Source: Metridium senile (Eukaryota > Cnidaria > Anthozoa > Actiniaria > Metridiidae). Taken from it: a stretch of 64,000 bases of DNA. The notes under the pieces are model-generated. The model was given only the letters and a program-made list of their open reading frames with translations. It had not been told where the DNA came from and did not search any database. Below, piece by piece: positions 55,101 to 64,000 of this stretch. The translations under genes were made by a program, and so were the position numbers. The stretch is taken from positions 2,183,631 through 2,247,630 of the forward strand of contig OX459108.1 in assembly GCA_949775045.1 (NCBI GenBank). Direction: 5' to 3'. Within the stretch, counting starts at the first letter, position 1, and the number at the start of each line of letters is the position of its first letter.

Positions 55101-58100
55101 TTATCAATCAAGTACTTCACAAACTCCACTCGGTTGAATTCCGCAGCCCGATGCAACGGTGTCTCATGGTTCATATTCCGTGCCTCGATATACGCACCAT
55201 GGTCAATCAAAAGCTTAGCGATATGGATTTGTCCACTGATTGCCGCCAAGTGCAAAGGTTGAGTGTTGTTGCTACGAGTATCACGGACGTTCGCTCCCTT
55301 TTCAATCAGGAACTCAACCACGTCCAAGTAACCTCCGTCAGTTGCCGAATGGAGGGCTGATTCTTTCTCAGAGTTTTTAGCAGAGAGCATAATTTTGACC
55401 ATCTCTTCCCCGCCTTTTTTGTCTGCTTGTTTTAACAGGTATTTGACAACTTCGAGGTGACCCTCTGAGCAGGCGAAGTGAAGTGGTGTCATCTTTTCCA
55501 TGTCTTTGGAAAGGATGTCAGCGCCTTGTTTTATTAGGGCTTGTACGACAAGTAACGATCCGTTGTTACATGCTGCTTGGAGGGCAGTACCGCCGCCTGT
55601 ATCTGGCTCCTGTGTAACGCATTCACTTCATGGTTACTTCATGTGTGTCAGACATATCATCATTTCATACATTCATTTATCTATCCTGATTTCATTCATC
55701 GATTCATCTGTCTATTAATTCATCCATTACAGTTCATTAAACCATTCATTGCTTCATCCATCCATTCATCCATTCATTTAGCTATTCATATACATGTCAT
55801 ACTTCAATGCATTCATTCATATAATCATTATTCTAATTTGATTCATTGCTTCATCCATCCATCCATCCATTAATCCATTCATTCACTTGGTCATCCATCC
55901 ATCCATCCATTCATTAATCTAATTAAAAAATATTAATCTAATTATGATTAAATTTTACTCCTTCATATACATTTCATGTTATTCTATATATTTATTCAAA
56001 TTCATCTACCTTAATTCCCTCTATATTTTTCTTAATTGTTTATTCTATTTAACCGATTTATATATACATAATATATTTTTTTTTTTTGTAATTTTTGTTA
56101 TATTTATTCTTGATAAATGACCGATTTATTATAATAGAAAATAAAATAGCCAACTGGCTTTGTATAGCTGTTATAGTTACCTCAGTTGGCCCTCACCTCC
56201 ATATAAGGATAATTTATAATATGTATATTAATGTGAAAATAACAAATTGTCATTGTCATTGTCATAATACATTCATTCACTTGGTCATACATCCATCCAT
56301 CCATTCAGCTATCTATTCATTTATCGATTCACTCAATTTCCCAACTCTCTTGCATTCTATCTAACATACAGCTATTTCAAAAACAGTTGGCAAAGGATTT
56401 GTTGCTTGTTGCATACCTAGCCCGAAATGCACTATGGATGATATGAATTCAAGCAGCAAAAGGTCACAACAAAGATTGAATTTTTCTAAACTTTTTAACA
56501 GCAGAAATACTCAACATATTATATACTATCTATCTATATTCATTTACATCGATTCTTATTTCATCGGTTTGTAGCAGCACTTTTGCAGCAGTAATATTCA
56601 ACATGTTATATACTAAAGTCTCTTACATTCTATCTAATATTCACTTACATCAGTCCTTATTTCATTCATTCATATATATATATTCCTTCATCCAATCCAA
56701 TCATCTATCTAGATTTATACTTACATCAATCCTTATTTCATCGCTTTGTAGCAACTCTTTCGCAGCAGAAATATTCCCCTTCATTCCAGCATAATGCATC
56801 GGAGTCATGCCATAGCTGTCCTGTGCATTAATGTTGGCTTTCATCTCTAACAAGTAATCAACAATTGACTCTTCATCCCCTGCAATGCTGATATTATCCA
56901 CATCAGAGACATGTGGCCGTAATGCATCCTCGAGAGCGAACCAGAACCTTTGTGGTTCATTGGTATCGTCTGCTAGGCTGTCGTTTGACTGCTGACGTAC
57001 TTTTAGACTACTCGTGAAGAAACGTGCGGCGTAGTGCAGGGGGGTAGCTCCATCTGGTCCGATTAGGTCAACCTCTGGAAAAAGATAGATGAAATTTAAA
57101 TAAGTGAAAGTTTTTTGTAGTGAGTAACTGTGGATGCATTGATTTATTCAGTTATTTTATATAACTCAATTCTGATTGGACAAGAGAAGTATACAATTAA
57201 ATCATAAATTGCATTGTACTCTGCAGAGTACCAATTAGTTTTTAAGTAACTATACTACTCTGACAGTCGTTTTGGCAGTGAGTAACTGTGGATGTATCGA
57301 TTTACTCAGTTATTTAAGTAATCACTACTCAGTCATTTTTGCAGTAAGTTAGTGTGGATGCATCGATCAATTTACTAAGTTAAAACAAAACAAAAGAAAT
57401 GCCATGTGGTACACCATAAGCGCACTCTAAATGCTTGATATTATAGCATTAAATTATTAACTTAGATTTCATAATTCTTATTTCATGTTGTACTTCACTG
57501 TTAGTACTCGTTATGCCAGTTAAAAATTGAAATTTCAACTGCTGGAATAGTATACAAAGAATCATGTGTCACTTGTTGTAGTGTTAATCTCTACTTTATA
57601 TGGGCAATGTTAATGATGCGCAGTCGATCATATGCGCAGTCGATCATATATTAGCATGTTAGACTGTGCAATATTAAGTAATAAATATTAATGATATTGA
57701 CGGTATGAATGCAAAATTAAATTATTTAATAGTTCCCTTAATAGTTCCTTGCGCCATCTTGAAAGGTATAGCCAGGCCTTTGCATCCAAGCGAGAAGAAC
57801 GTTGAGCTTGCAATGCATGATAGAGACCTTTAAACCTTGAGGGACAATTCTTCATGTGCCTCTATCATTGCAAGATCAATGTTCATCTAATTGCCTCAAT
57901 GCAAAGGCAAGGCTACCTTTCAAGATGGCGCAGGGAACTGTGAAGGAAACTATTATAAAAAATATAATACACTGTACAAACTTTCTCAATTCTGATTGGA
58001 CAAGAGGAGTACAATTAAATCTAGTAAATTGTAATCTGCAGAGCCATGCAATTAGTTTTTCAGTATTTATATATTTATAAATAAAAACTCGCATGATCTT

Positions 58101-60695
58101 CTCATACAACTTGTAATTTAACTACATGTATAGATATTTGTGATGATTTGAAAGTTATCAAATTGGACTCGGCTAAAAGGCTCGTCCAATTTTGAAAACT
58201 TTCAAAACATCACTTGTATCTATTATTGACAAATTGTACTCAAGATTGTTCAATTTCCTATACAAAGAGATTATTAACAGAGCGTGAGGTCTGGCTCGTT
58301 CCATACTGTCAAGACCTCGGTCTGATATTTTCCTGGACAGACCGAACAATCGAGGTTAATAAATCGTTTATTACATGGCTTTTTTTTCTTAGCGATGTAC
58401 GAAATCGCAAATATTTTATCGCAGAATCTCTCATTATTTATAAAGAAAAAAAACATCAAACACACACTAAACTGGCTAAAAAACACCCTGCAGGTGTGAA
58501 AGGCAAAACTTTTATTAACAAAATATATTTATTGCAATATTTTAAAAGCTTTTTTTAATTACCCGGTCTGAAAAAAATACGAAAGTTGGACCGTTATCAT
58601 GGTAAAGGTCTGAGATGGGAAAACATCAGACCAAAAAACAGCCAATCAGAGCGCACATACTATTGTAGCCATATAATAAAAATCTATTCTTACCAGCTCC
58701 ATTCTCAATCAATATTTTCACGATATTGAGATGGCCATATCTGACAGCGTAATGGAGGGGAGATACATTGTCGTCATCTAGTTTATTGAGAAACTTGAAC
58801 CGACGTGTAGTTGAGGCACGGCCTAGTTTGAATAGTCGATAATGGATTACTTCAGCATTGCCATCTCTAGCAGCCTGTAAATGGATATATAATACAATGA
58901 ATGAATGGATGGATGGATGGATGGATAAATGAATGGATGGATGAATGGATGGATAAATGAATGGATGGATAAATGAATGGATGGATGAATGGATGGATAA
59001 ATGAATGGATGGATGAATGGATGGATAAATGAATGGATGGATGAATGGATGGATAAATGAATGGATGGATGAATGGATGGATAAATGAATGGATGGATGA
59101 ATGGATGGATAAATGAATGGATGGATGCATGTTAAATACTTGATTTATTGAATGAGTAAATGAATGAATGAATGGATAAATAAATGCATAGATTTCATAA
59201 ATGAATGAGTAAACAGTTGGACAAATAAAAGAATGGATAAAGAAATGTATAAAGAAATAAATGAATGAATGAATGGATAGATGTGTGAATGAATGGATCG
59301 ATAGATGAATGATTGAATATATGAATGAACCCAAAAGATCAAACAAGCAAACAAATAAATATTACATGAAATAATATTATTTATTATATATCCTATTCAA
59401 ACTCGTTTTCTTATTGGTCGAGAGCATGTCACGTGGAGGGAAATAAATCGATCTATTCCCCTCGTTAGAGGGGAATAAATCCACGTAAATAAAAAAAATT
59501 CAAAATGGAGAGAAAATGTTTCTTCGTTTGAATAGGGTATATAATAAAACACTTAATATCTATAATATAAAAAAATAAGCTAGCAAACGAATGAACAAAA
59601 TATATAAAATATATATTAATTAATACATATTCAGATTAACTTTATATGTTATTCACAATAAAAATACTCAAAAATAACAATCAATTATGATATAAAAACA
59701 AAAAAATTTAGCAAATCTAAAGAATGCTTACAAAATGAATGAAAATACGTCACAGCGTTTCAATACCAATATTAACTAAATCTTTTTCCGAATGACTTAT
59801 TTTGAATAACCATTATTCGGATTTTAGTAATATTTTTTAAAAGTTTGATACTTTGGATTTGTTTGTATTATTTCAAGTTGGCATAGTAATATAACAAAAC
59901 AATCGCGATTACAAATTGAATTTTTTAAAAACCTGTGACACTGAAAGTTAAAAATTGTTGCATTGAAATTATATATTAAAAGATAATTCAAATACCTAGA
60001 ATATTTTTCAAAGTTCTAATTGTTCATAAGTGAAATTTGCAGTGAAAATATTAATTGCGATGTTTGAAAGTTTTTGGTAAATCCCGCTTCGCGAACACTA
60101 TGTGAATGTTATTTTACAAACGTATATTGACCCCGAAATAACCTTTGCGAAAATTAAGCTATTTTAAGTATAGTTTTTGGTACTATAAGCTTATGTGAGT
60201 GAAATTATGTGAGTGAAATACTGTTTATCAGTCTTGAACTATATTTTCAATTAAGTTATAAGCTTAATTATCAATTGTATGCAAGCCGCATAAATGAATC
60301 TATAAAAAGCAATACGTTTGAAAGCAACACAATATTCAAGAATTAAAGACAAATATTGTCGAACTTAATATTCAACTTTATTGCACCGTTTAAATCCATA
60401 TCCAATCGATAAATCTGTCCAAAAACTACTCAAATTGAATCAGTAACATTAACAGAATATGCAATATGGTAAAAGCATTGAATAGAAGCCATTTTTAATT
60501 TGTATTTGGGAGTAATCGCGCTGTTTAAACACATGTACTGTGTACCTGATGGAGCGAGATATGTCCAAGATCGGTCGCTTCGACGTTCGTAATTCCATCA
60601 TCTCTCTCGATGTTGTCCGGCAAAACTGGCTGAATTTGTGTCATCTTTTCGCTACTACCATTTTGCTCGTAGTTTAGTAGCTCTATATTGGACAT
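40659..60695 (-). CDS. TRPA1-like: TRPA1-like ankyrin-repeat cation channel, 20 exons, complete
   Basis: Non-selective cation channel of the sensory TRPA family, plasma membrane, expected tetramer. Exons: 60695-60546, 58874-58694, 57074-56725, 55609-55101, 54553-54370, 54139-54032, 53433-53345, 52924-52778, 51823-51712, 50260-50124, 49189-49074, 48495-48212, 47655-47508, 47169-47027, 45851-45730, 43234-43027, 42632-42471, 41928-41860, 41585-41418, 40862-40659. Lengths sum to 3,591 bp, 1,196 aa, and every junction is in phase with GT/AG borders. An in-frame TGA ten codons upstream supports the ATG. Residues about 45-670 hold 17 ankyrin repeats, about 820-1050 hold S1-S6, and about 1130-1175 a C-terminal coiled coil. 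The post-S6 text [15 protein letters not shown] is the TRPA1 signature; human TRPA1 is about 1,119 aa. Introns are loaded with repeats. The last three exons are duplicated at 62.55-63.59 kb. Confidence 0.92.
41180..41400. mobile_element. GTTGAAAC/GTTTCAAC self-complementary repeat element
   Basis: Built from inverse pairs TTTCAACATT/AATGTTGAAA and ATTCAACAAAATCGAACA. Family members also lie at 46.20-46.38, 46.56-47.00, 48.87-49.05 and 63.03-63.15 kb, all in introns of the TRPA copies. Confidence 0.7.
41623..41854. repeat. (GGAA)n tetranucleotide at the exon 18 donor
   Basis: More than 50 GGAA units end six bases from the donor at 41859. The duplicated copy has a shorter, more interrupted tract at the same place (63395-63519). 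Confidence 0.95.
42062..42345 (+). mobile_element. tRNA-derived SINE candidate
   Basis: GGTTCGAGTCCCAG is an excellent pol III B box. A degenerate A box may lie at GATGCAATGGCT. The body contains TCCTCCCTCAGC and TTAATGTAGAGGTAGTGAGT, shared with the 49.57 kb element and the 52.4 kb array. Confidence 0.55.
42660..43010. repeat. GAT microsatellite in TRPA intron 16
   Basis: Imperfect GATGATGATG runs between exons 16 and 17. Confidence 0.9.
43290..45715. repeat. 2.4 kb simple-sequence block with reverse-complement halves, TRPA intron 15
   Basis: 43.30-44.58 kb is GATGGTGGTGGTGATGATAA-type. 44.65-45.48 kb is the complementary CACCATCATCATCATAATCA-type. The unique centre is about 44585-44650. 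The right end has 2.5 copies of an 88-bp unit with TATCATCATGACCACCACCA. Very long frames on both strands are artefacts. Confidence 0.92.
45880..46140. repeat. (GTAA)n tetranucleotide
   Basis: AAGTAAGT runs with occasional AGGTAAGT; TRPA intron 14. Confidence 0.95.
46200..47005. mobile_element. Composite of GTTGAA-family elements and a TACTGC foldback
   Basis: GTTGAAACCGTTTGCC blocks flank a foldback at 46382-46537 (TTACTGCTGTTTTCGACTTT and inverse end). A second block of GTTTCAACATTACCATTCAA lies at 46.82-46.98 kb. The exon 14 donor follows at 47026. Confidence 0.65.
47700..48195. repeat. GAT/AAT microsatellite, TRPA intron 12
   Basis: Imperfect GATGATAATAATGATGATGA runs; no other content seen. 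Confidence 0.85.
48505..48865. repeat. 22-bp minisatellite, about 16 units
   Basis: AACAGGTTTAGCAATGGAAT(A/T)A units with minor substitutions, starting just upstream of the exon 12 acceptor. Confidence 0.92.
49226..49372. mobile_element. Foldback MITE, AAGTCCCGAAGTGTTGTGTT arms
   Basis: The arm and its inverse AACACAACACTTCGGGACTT are perfect over about 40 bp, separated by about 65 bp. A TTAATAAG/TTATTAAAAG border is present. Confidence 0.75.
49427..49745. mobile_element. MITE arm followed by a SINE-like 3' part with (TTA)n tail
   Basis: 49436-49560 is one arm of the GTTCCCTGCGCCATCTTGAA family. 49570-49745 has GGGTTTTTCTCCGGGTTATC, TCCTCCCTCAGCACGTCGAG and GTAGAGGTAGTGAGTGTGAG, and ends in GTTATTATTATTATTATTA. 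Confidence 0.55.
50335..51620. repeat. ATC/ATT microsatellite, TRPA intron 9
   Basis: 50.34-50.64 kb has two copies of a CCACCATTATTGTCCAAACC-containing unit. 50.66-51.41 kb is dense TTATCATTATCATCATTATT. 51.42-51.62 kb is mixed with CACCAC runs. Confidence 0.92.
51905..52298. mobile_element. Two adjacent foldback MITEs
   Basis: First: GACCGCAAAACAGTCCCTAT and TAGGGACTGTTTTGCAGTCT ends (51909-52122). Second: GTAGCCTGCGTAGCAAGCGT and CGATTGCTACGCAGGCTACA ends (52136-52298). Confidence 0.7.
52370..52715. repeat. Five tandem units of about 67 bp derived from a SINE segment
   Basis: GTTTAAGTATTCGACACACT, CACACTACTACCTCTACATT and TAATATTTTAACATACATCA repeat five times. The reverse complement matches the TTAATGTAGAGGTAGTGAGT part of the SINE candidates at 42.3 and 49.65 kb. 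Confidence 0.8.
52990..53200. repeat. GAT microsatellite, TRPA intron 7
   Basis: GATGATGATGATGTTAATGA runs with scattered changes. Confidence 0.85.
53563..53785. mobile_element. PIF/Harbinger-like MITE, second copy
   Basis: GCCTAGTTTTCACTAGCGAC and GTCGCTAGTGAAAACCAGGC ends, with internal CAAGCGCAAGTGCAAG runs as in the 39.3 kb copy. Confidence 0.75.
53930..54000. mobile_element. Terminal fragment of a pogo/Tigger-like DNA transposon
   Basis: CAGTGCAGCCCCGCCTTACG followed by GGCCACC repeats resembles the TIRs of this group. Only one end is present. Confidence 0.4.
54150..54360. repeat. ATC microsatellite, TRPA intron 5
   Basis: CATCATCATCATTATC runs between exons 5 and 6. Confidence 0.85.
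55650..56720. other. TRPA intron 3 with CATCCATTCATT repeat
   Basis: Degenerate CCATCCATTCATT runs at 55660-55920 and 56270-56345, the rest AT-rich. Short pieces resembling the exon 3 end (TCATCGGTTTGTAGCAGCAC, near 56565) precede the real exon and may be decayed partial duplicates of it. Confidence 0.6.
57105..57395. repeat. Tandem units, GTGAGTAACTGTGGATGCAT family
   Basis: Three to four imperfect copies of the unit seen at 40.43 and 62.13 kb, with an insertion of unrelated sequence after the first. Confidence 0.75.
57731..57960. mobile_element. MITE, GTTCCTTGCGCCATCTTGAA ends
   Basis: Second full copy of the 23.97 kb element: arms of about 100 bp ending CAAGATGGCGCAGGGAACTG. Confidence 0.75.
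57961..58690. other. TRPA intron 2, no clear gene
   Basis: A short inverse pair (GAAAGTTATCAAATTGGAC / CCAATTTTGAAAACTTTC) lies at 58149-58207. The rest is unassigned AT-rich sequence. Confidence 0.5.
58885..59135. repeat. 28-bp GAATGGATGGATGGATAAAT repeat
   Basis: About eight units of GAATGGATGGAT plus GAATGGATGGATAAAT in TRPA intron 1. Confidence 0.92.
59340..60540. other. TRPA intron 1, AT-rich remainder
   Basis: No exon or clear element, apart from an inverse-like pair around CACGTGGAGGGAAATAAATC and GGGGAATAAATCCACGT at 59431-59487. Confidence 0.55.
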
Positions 60696-61260
60696 GGCTA
60701 GCAATGTTGTACCGACGAATAGTCACTCGTAAATATTCATAACAGCCACCCACACAACAATCGCAACCCACTGACTGCGCGAAGATTTACATAATGAGTC
60801 ACGGACACAGGAAGCCCAAGCGTTTCTAAGCGATGAATGATGCAGCCGGCGTTGCGACTCTCTATTCAGTTTAAAAGGGGAGCTAGGGGGAGGGAAAGGG
60901 AGGAAGAGCCACTAGCTACGCAGGTTATAAATGATTAAAAAAAGGAAAAGTACTATTATTTAGCGTCGGTAAATGATAATGATCGAATAAGCAATACTCA
61001 GCCACAACTGACACAACTAGCCCAACGTGCAAACTGTCATGCTTTAATATGGTGAGGGAGAAAAGCTTGATTGGTCATGGACATCGCTGATGACCTTGAA
61101 TTATTCCAGTTTCAAGATGCAAACAGCCTACAACTCGCAAGAAACGCTTCACAGATAAATCCTCCAATTGTCACACTACAAAGGAAAGGAGTTCTTTACT
61201 TGGACAAGTTATCAACAATCCTAACTTTGTCTGTCAAAACGTTTTTGTGCATTTGTGCTA
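60696..61260. promoter_or_regulatory. Upstream region of the TRPA gene
   Basis: This holds the 5' flank of exon 1. No TATA box or known motif stands out. A plus-strand open frame near 61.07 kb has no recognisable similarity. Confidence 0.35.
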
Positions 61261-61650
61261 AATTACTTGCTTTTACACCTTTTTTCAAAAAGGTTGTTCA
61301 TGATTTTTTGAGTTATAGAATGTATTTATACACAAATTTCAAAAGGGCTGTGCATGCTTATTGCTAGGCGATACTTGAATCATATCTTAGAGTTATAGAA
61401 TGTATACACCTATTTCAAAAACGTTGTCCAAGGAGATATTTGAATCTTAGAGTTATATAATGTATACACCCATTTCAAAAAGGTTGTACAAGGCGATACT
61501 TGAATCTTAGAGTTATATAATGTATACACCCATTTCAAAAAGGTTGTACAAGGCGATACTTGAATCTTAGAGTTATATAATGTATAAACCCATTTCAAAA
61601 AGGTTGTCCACGGCGATAATGGAATCTTAGAGATATTATTGACATTCATT
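61261..61650. repeat. 60-bp array, duplicate of the 38.6 kb array
   Basis: The same lead-in (TTACACCTTTTTTCAAAAAG, TGTATTTATACACAAATTTC) and about five to six CCCATTTCAAAAAGGTTGTA units. Confidence 0.9.
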
Positions 61651-61769
61651 CGAACCCAAATAATCTATTTGAAAGTATGAATTATGTTGTAGCATTACCA
61701 AACAAAATTCTTTATTTTACTGTTAATTTTTATTTATTAAAAATCTAGTTTTTAACTAAATTTTTATTA

Positions 61770-62060
61770 ATGGAAAATAGAGAGTAAACTAGTATAGGCT
61801 GCGAAGGTGTTTGATATAAACGATAGGTAATAGAATGAAAATTGTAACACCGTAAAAAATAGAAATAGAAACTAGCGAGTAAACTAGTATAGGCTGCGTC
61901 GGTGTTTGATATAAACGATAGGTAATAGAATGAAATGTGTAACACAGTAAAAAAAGTAAATTAACTTTGCTGACATTTTTACTCCGACGAAGGGCTAAAG
62001 CTCGGAACGGCAGTAAAATTAAGTTAACAATTTTTACGGTGTACGTTACAAATATCATTC
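61770..62060. mobile_element. 89-bp element, two units, duplicate of the 39.7 kb element
   Basis: Two units of TAAACTAGTATAGGCTGCG type, then CTCCGACGAAGGGCTAAAGC and ACGGTG. Copy number is reduced from five to two relative to the left copy. Confidence 0.8.
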
Positions 62061-62114
62061 TATTACCCTTCTTATGTGGGTGAATTTTTATTATATGTGC
62101 AAAACCGTTGGGTA

Positions 62115-62375
62115 CCAGTATGATAAAAAATTGTTTTTGCAGTAAGTAATTGTGGACACATTGATTTACTCAGTTATTTGAGTAACCACTACTCAGTTGT
62201 TTTTGCAGTGAGTAATTGTGGATGCATCGATTCACTCAGTTATTTGAGTAACCACTACTCAGTCGTTTTTGCAGTGAGTAACTGTGGATGCATCGATTTA
62301 CTCAGTTATTTGAGTAACCACTTCTCAGTCGTTTTTGCAGTTAGTAACTGTGGATGCATCGATTTACGCTGTTAT
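62115..62375. repeat. Four tandem units, GTGAGTAACTGTGGATGCAT family
   Basis: TTTTTGCAGTGAGTAACTGT and GAGTAACCACTACTCAGTCG repeated four times. The left copy at 40.43 kb has three. Confidence 0.88.
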
Positions 62376-62439
62376 TTGTCATATGCTATGACAAAAAAAA
62401 TACCGGAAAACAACAACAAAAAATACCGCCATCCTTTGC

Positions 62440-62523
62440 TTGCTTAGCCTGCGTAGCAGTCCCTCCGTCAAGAGAATCTCTTCTCGCCCCAAGCCCCCTC
62501 GGAGGGACTGCTACGCAGGCTAT
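62440..62523. mobile_element. Foldback MITE, TAGCCTGCGTAGCAGTCCCT ends
   Basis: A perfect inverse AGGGACTGCTACGCAGGCTA closes it. It is inserted 29 bp downstream of the duplicated TRPA stop codon and is absent from the left copy. Confidence 0.8.
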
Positions 62524-62551
62524 TGCTTGCTTCAGAGCGTGGATAGTGTGT

Positions 62552-63594
62552 TTATACGGTCGGTACGTTTGGAATAAGAAGCTCCTCTTCGTCGCCTGCG
62601 TCATCTTCAAGACTTATCTCTAGTTTTCTAACTACAGCTTGTAGCATGGCCTGTAAGTATTCTTGCTGGGTCTGTATTTCTTTCAAACGTGTTTTCATCA
62701 TCTTCATGTTTTTCTCGGCACTTTCATTGTGTTCTTCGACTCTTTGGATAAGCGGCTGAAAGTTGGGAAGAAGAGAGCATTAATAAGAAAAGAACAAAAA
62801 AAATAAATAAAAATAAAACAACAAACAAACAAACGAACCCACAAACCAACAAACACAAATGAACAAACAAACAAACAAACAAACCAACCAACCAACCAAC
62901 CAACAAACGAACAAACAAACAAAAAGACAACCAATTACAGACAAACGAACAAACAGACAAAAAAACAAAACAACCAGCCAACAAACGAACGAGTTGAAAC
63001 GAGTTGTTAAAAACGCGTTTAAATTTTGCTTTGCCCACCTACGTTCAACATCGTTCAACATCGTTCAACAACCATTCTACAGCCTTCAACAAATCCAACA
63101 AATGTTGAAGCAAATGTTGCAGCCGTTTGTCCGGGCCTTAAACAAGCAAGACTAACAAACATGCTTGGAACAAACCTTCTCGATTTCCAATGCCTCCTTC
63201 ATCTCTTGTGGCGATACTGGAGCAGAACTAAAATATCTCCATATTCCCCTGTGTCTATTTGGAAAGTAGCTCTCCTTTAAGACAAGAAGATTCTTTCGCA
63301 GTTTACGAGGGAACGCCTTCTCGACATCGAGAGCCAAATCAACCTAAACAAAACAACACAAGGTAAGCGACTTGGTAAAACAGTATGGTGGAGGAAGGAA
63401 GGAAAGAAGGAAGGAAGGAAGGAAGGAAGGAAGGAAGGAGGGAAGGAAGGAAGGAAAGAAGGAAGGAAGGAAGGAAGGAAGGAGGGAAGGAAGGAAGGAA
63501 AGAAGAAAGGAACGAAGGAACATACCAACATGCTCTGTCGTTTCAGCAGTGCTTGGTCCTGTACACCTTTGATATCATCGACAGCCAAACCAAT
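62552..63594 (-). CDS. TRPA1-like: 3' end (last three exons) of a second TRPA1-like gene, partial
   Basis: Exons 63594-63526, 63343-63176 and 62755-62552 (stop included) match exons 18-20 of the complete gene. The first two encode identical residues ([12 protein letters not shown]... and [14 protein letters not shown]...). The last differs at about five of 67 positions (PLIQRVEEHNESAEKN against [16 protein letters not shown]). Splice sites and stop are intact. In the complete gene the next upstream exon lies about 540 bp further up, which here falls beyond the window. It therefore cannot be told whether this is a whole tandem paralogue or a 3'-only copy. Confidence 0.8.
62815..62990. repeat. 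(AAAC)n-like repeat, TRPA copy 2 intron
   Basis: AACAAACAAACAAACC runs, paralogous to 40.93-41.04 kb in the complete gene. Confidence 0.85.
63395..63519. repeat. (GGAA)n tract at the duplicated exon 18 donor
   Basis: About 30 units with AAAG and GAGG interruptions, half the length of the left-copy tract. Confidence 0.92.
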
Positions 63595-63639
63595 CTATCA
63601 AATAGAAAAACATTCGTCGCATGCTCAATTCATTTGAAG

Positions 63640-63735
63640 TGCAGTTGACTCTCTCGTAAGCGACCACCCTTAGACCATAAGAAAGTGCCGGTCGCATACG
63701 AGGTGGTCGCTCAAAGAGAGTCAACTGTATACAGT
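63640..63735. mobile_element. MITE shared by both TRPA copies
   Basis: GACTCTCTCGTAAGCGACCA and the inverse GGTCGCTCAAAGAGAGTCAA ends. The left copy is at 41980-42062. It is the last homologous block before the two copies diverge. Confidence 0.65.
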
Positions 63736-64000
63736 CATTTGAAAAAACCGACCGGCCGACCGGCTTCGCGACTACACGACTAGACCTAAAAGGAGTATGG
63801 GTAGAAATCCCTGAAGCAGTTAGCTGTATATATTATCAACATCTTGAGCTCTCAGTGCTTAGTTTCTATTAGATTTACGCTGGCGATTGATTTGGATGAC
63901 ACAAATCCTCTGCATGAAAAAGTGAACGAGTAAAATATCCAGCCACATTACACATCAAACAGTCTCATAAGTTTACTGTTATATTTCTATAACCATCAGA

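Larger units (their letters stand above)
49074..60695 (-). other. TRPA N-terminal ankyrin-repeat exons 1-11
   Basis: Repeat starts are visible as (T/S)PLH-type motifs: [120 protein letters not shown] and NCLDMAVD, plus the first LHQAARDG. The repeat at exon 3 carries an insertion of about 60 residues between its first and second helices. Confidence 0.9.

Noticed and set aside
61071..61367. 98-codon plus-strand ORF upstream of TRPA
   Set aside because: No recognisable similarity; its 3' half runs into the 60-bp array shared with 38.6 kb.

Overview
The window is genomic DNA of an animal, most likely a cnidarian (inference). Genes are split by spliceosomal introns with GT/AG borders. The recognisable products are two rhodopsin-like GPCRs, a dystrophin-like CH-CH-spectrin-repeat protein and a TRPA1-type ankyrin-repeat cation channel. 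The DNA is AT-rich and more than half of it is microsatellites, minisatellites, foldback MITEs and SINE/LINE debris. No bacterial operon, phage or CRISPR logic is present.

Layout. (1) 0.07-1.66 kb, minus strand, and 15.13-16.88 kb, plus strand: two near-identical two-exon class A GPCR genes in head-to-head inverted orientation. The 13.5 kb between them holds a 5.1 kb minisatellite, a LINE 3' fragment and several foldback elements. (2) 17.0-18.2 kb: a 66-bp tandem array. (3) 19.7-38.3 kb, minus strand: a 16-exon gene for an actin-binding CH-CH protein with spectrin repeats. It resembles the N-terminal part of dystrophin/utrophin and carries an apparent one-base frameshift. Its first intron holds a 2.9 kb inverted-repeat element and a 200-N gap. 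(4) 40.66-60.70 kb, minus strand: a complete 20-exon TRPA1-like channel gene of 1,196 codons, with all exon junctions in phase. (5) 62.55-63.59 kb, minus strand: a second copy of the last three TRPA exons with the matching 3' flank. It marks a tandem duplication that continues past the right edge or was copied only in part.

Function. The TRPA channel and the GPCRs are membrane sensors or receptors. The dystrophin-like protein is a cortical actin linker. Nothing in the sequence ties them into one pathway; their proximity is simply genomic neighbourhood.

Repeat landscape. Several unrelated-looking minisatellites (89, about 71 and about 62 bp units) share a short core and sit inside inverted-repeat elements, like 'pearl'-type MITEs with internal tandem repeats. 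A second minisatellite family (66 and 60 bp units) recurs at three loci. A large GAT/ATC satellite with mirror-image halves fills the TRPA intron between the S3 and S4 exons. All exon models come from reading splice sites, frame and protein similarity by eye; no alignment or expression data were available.
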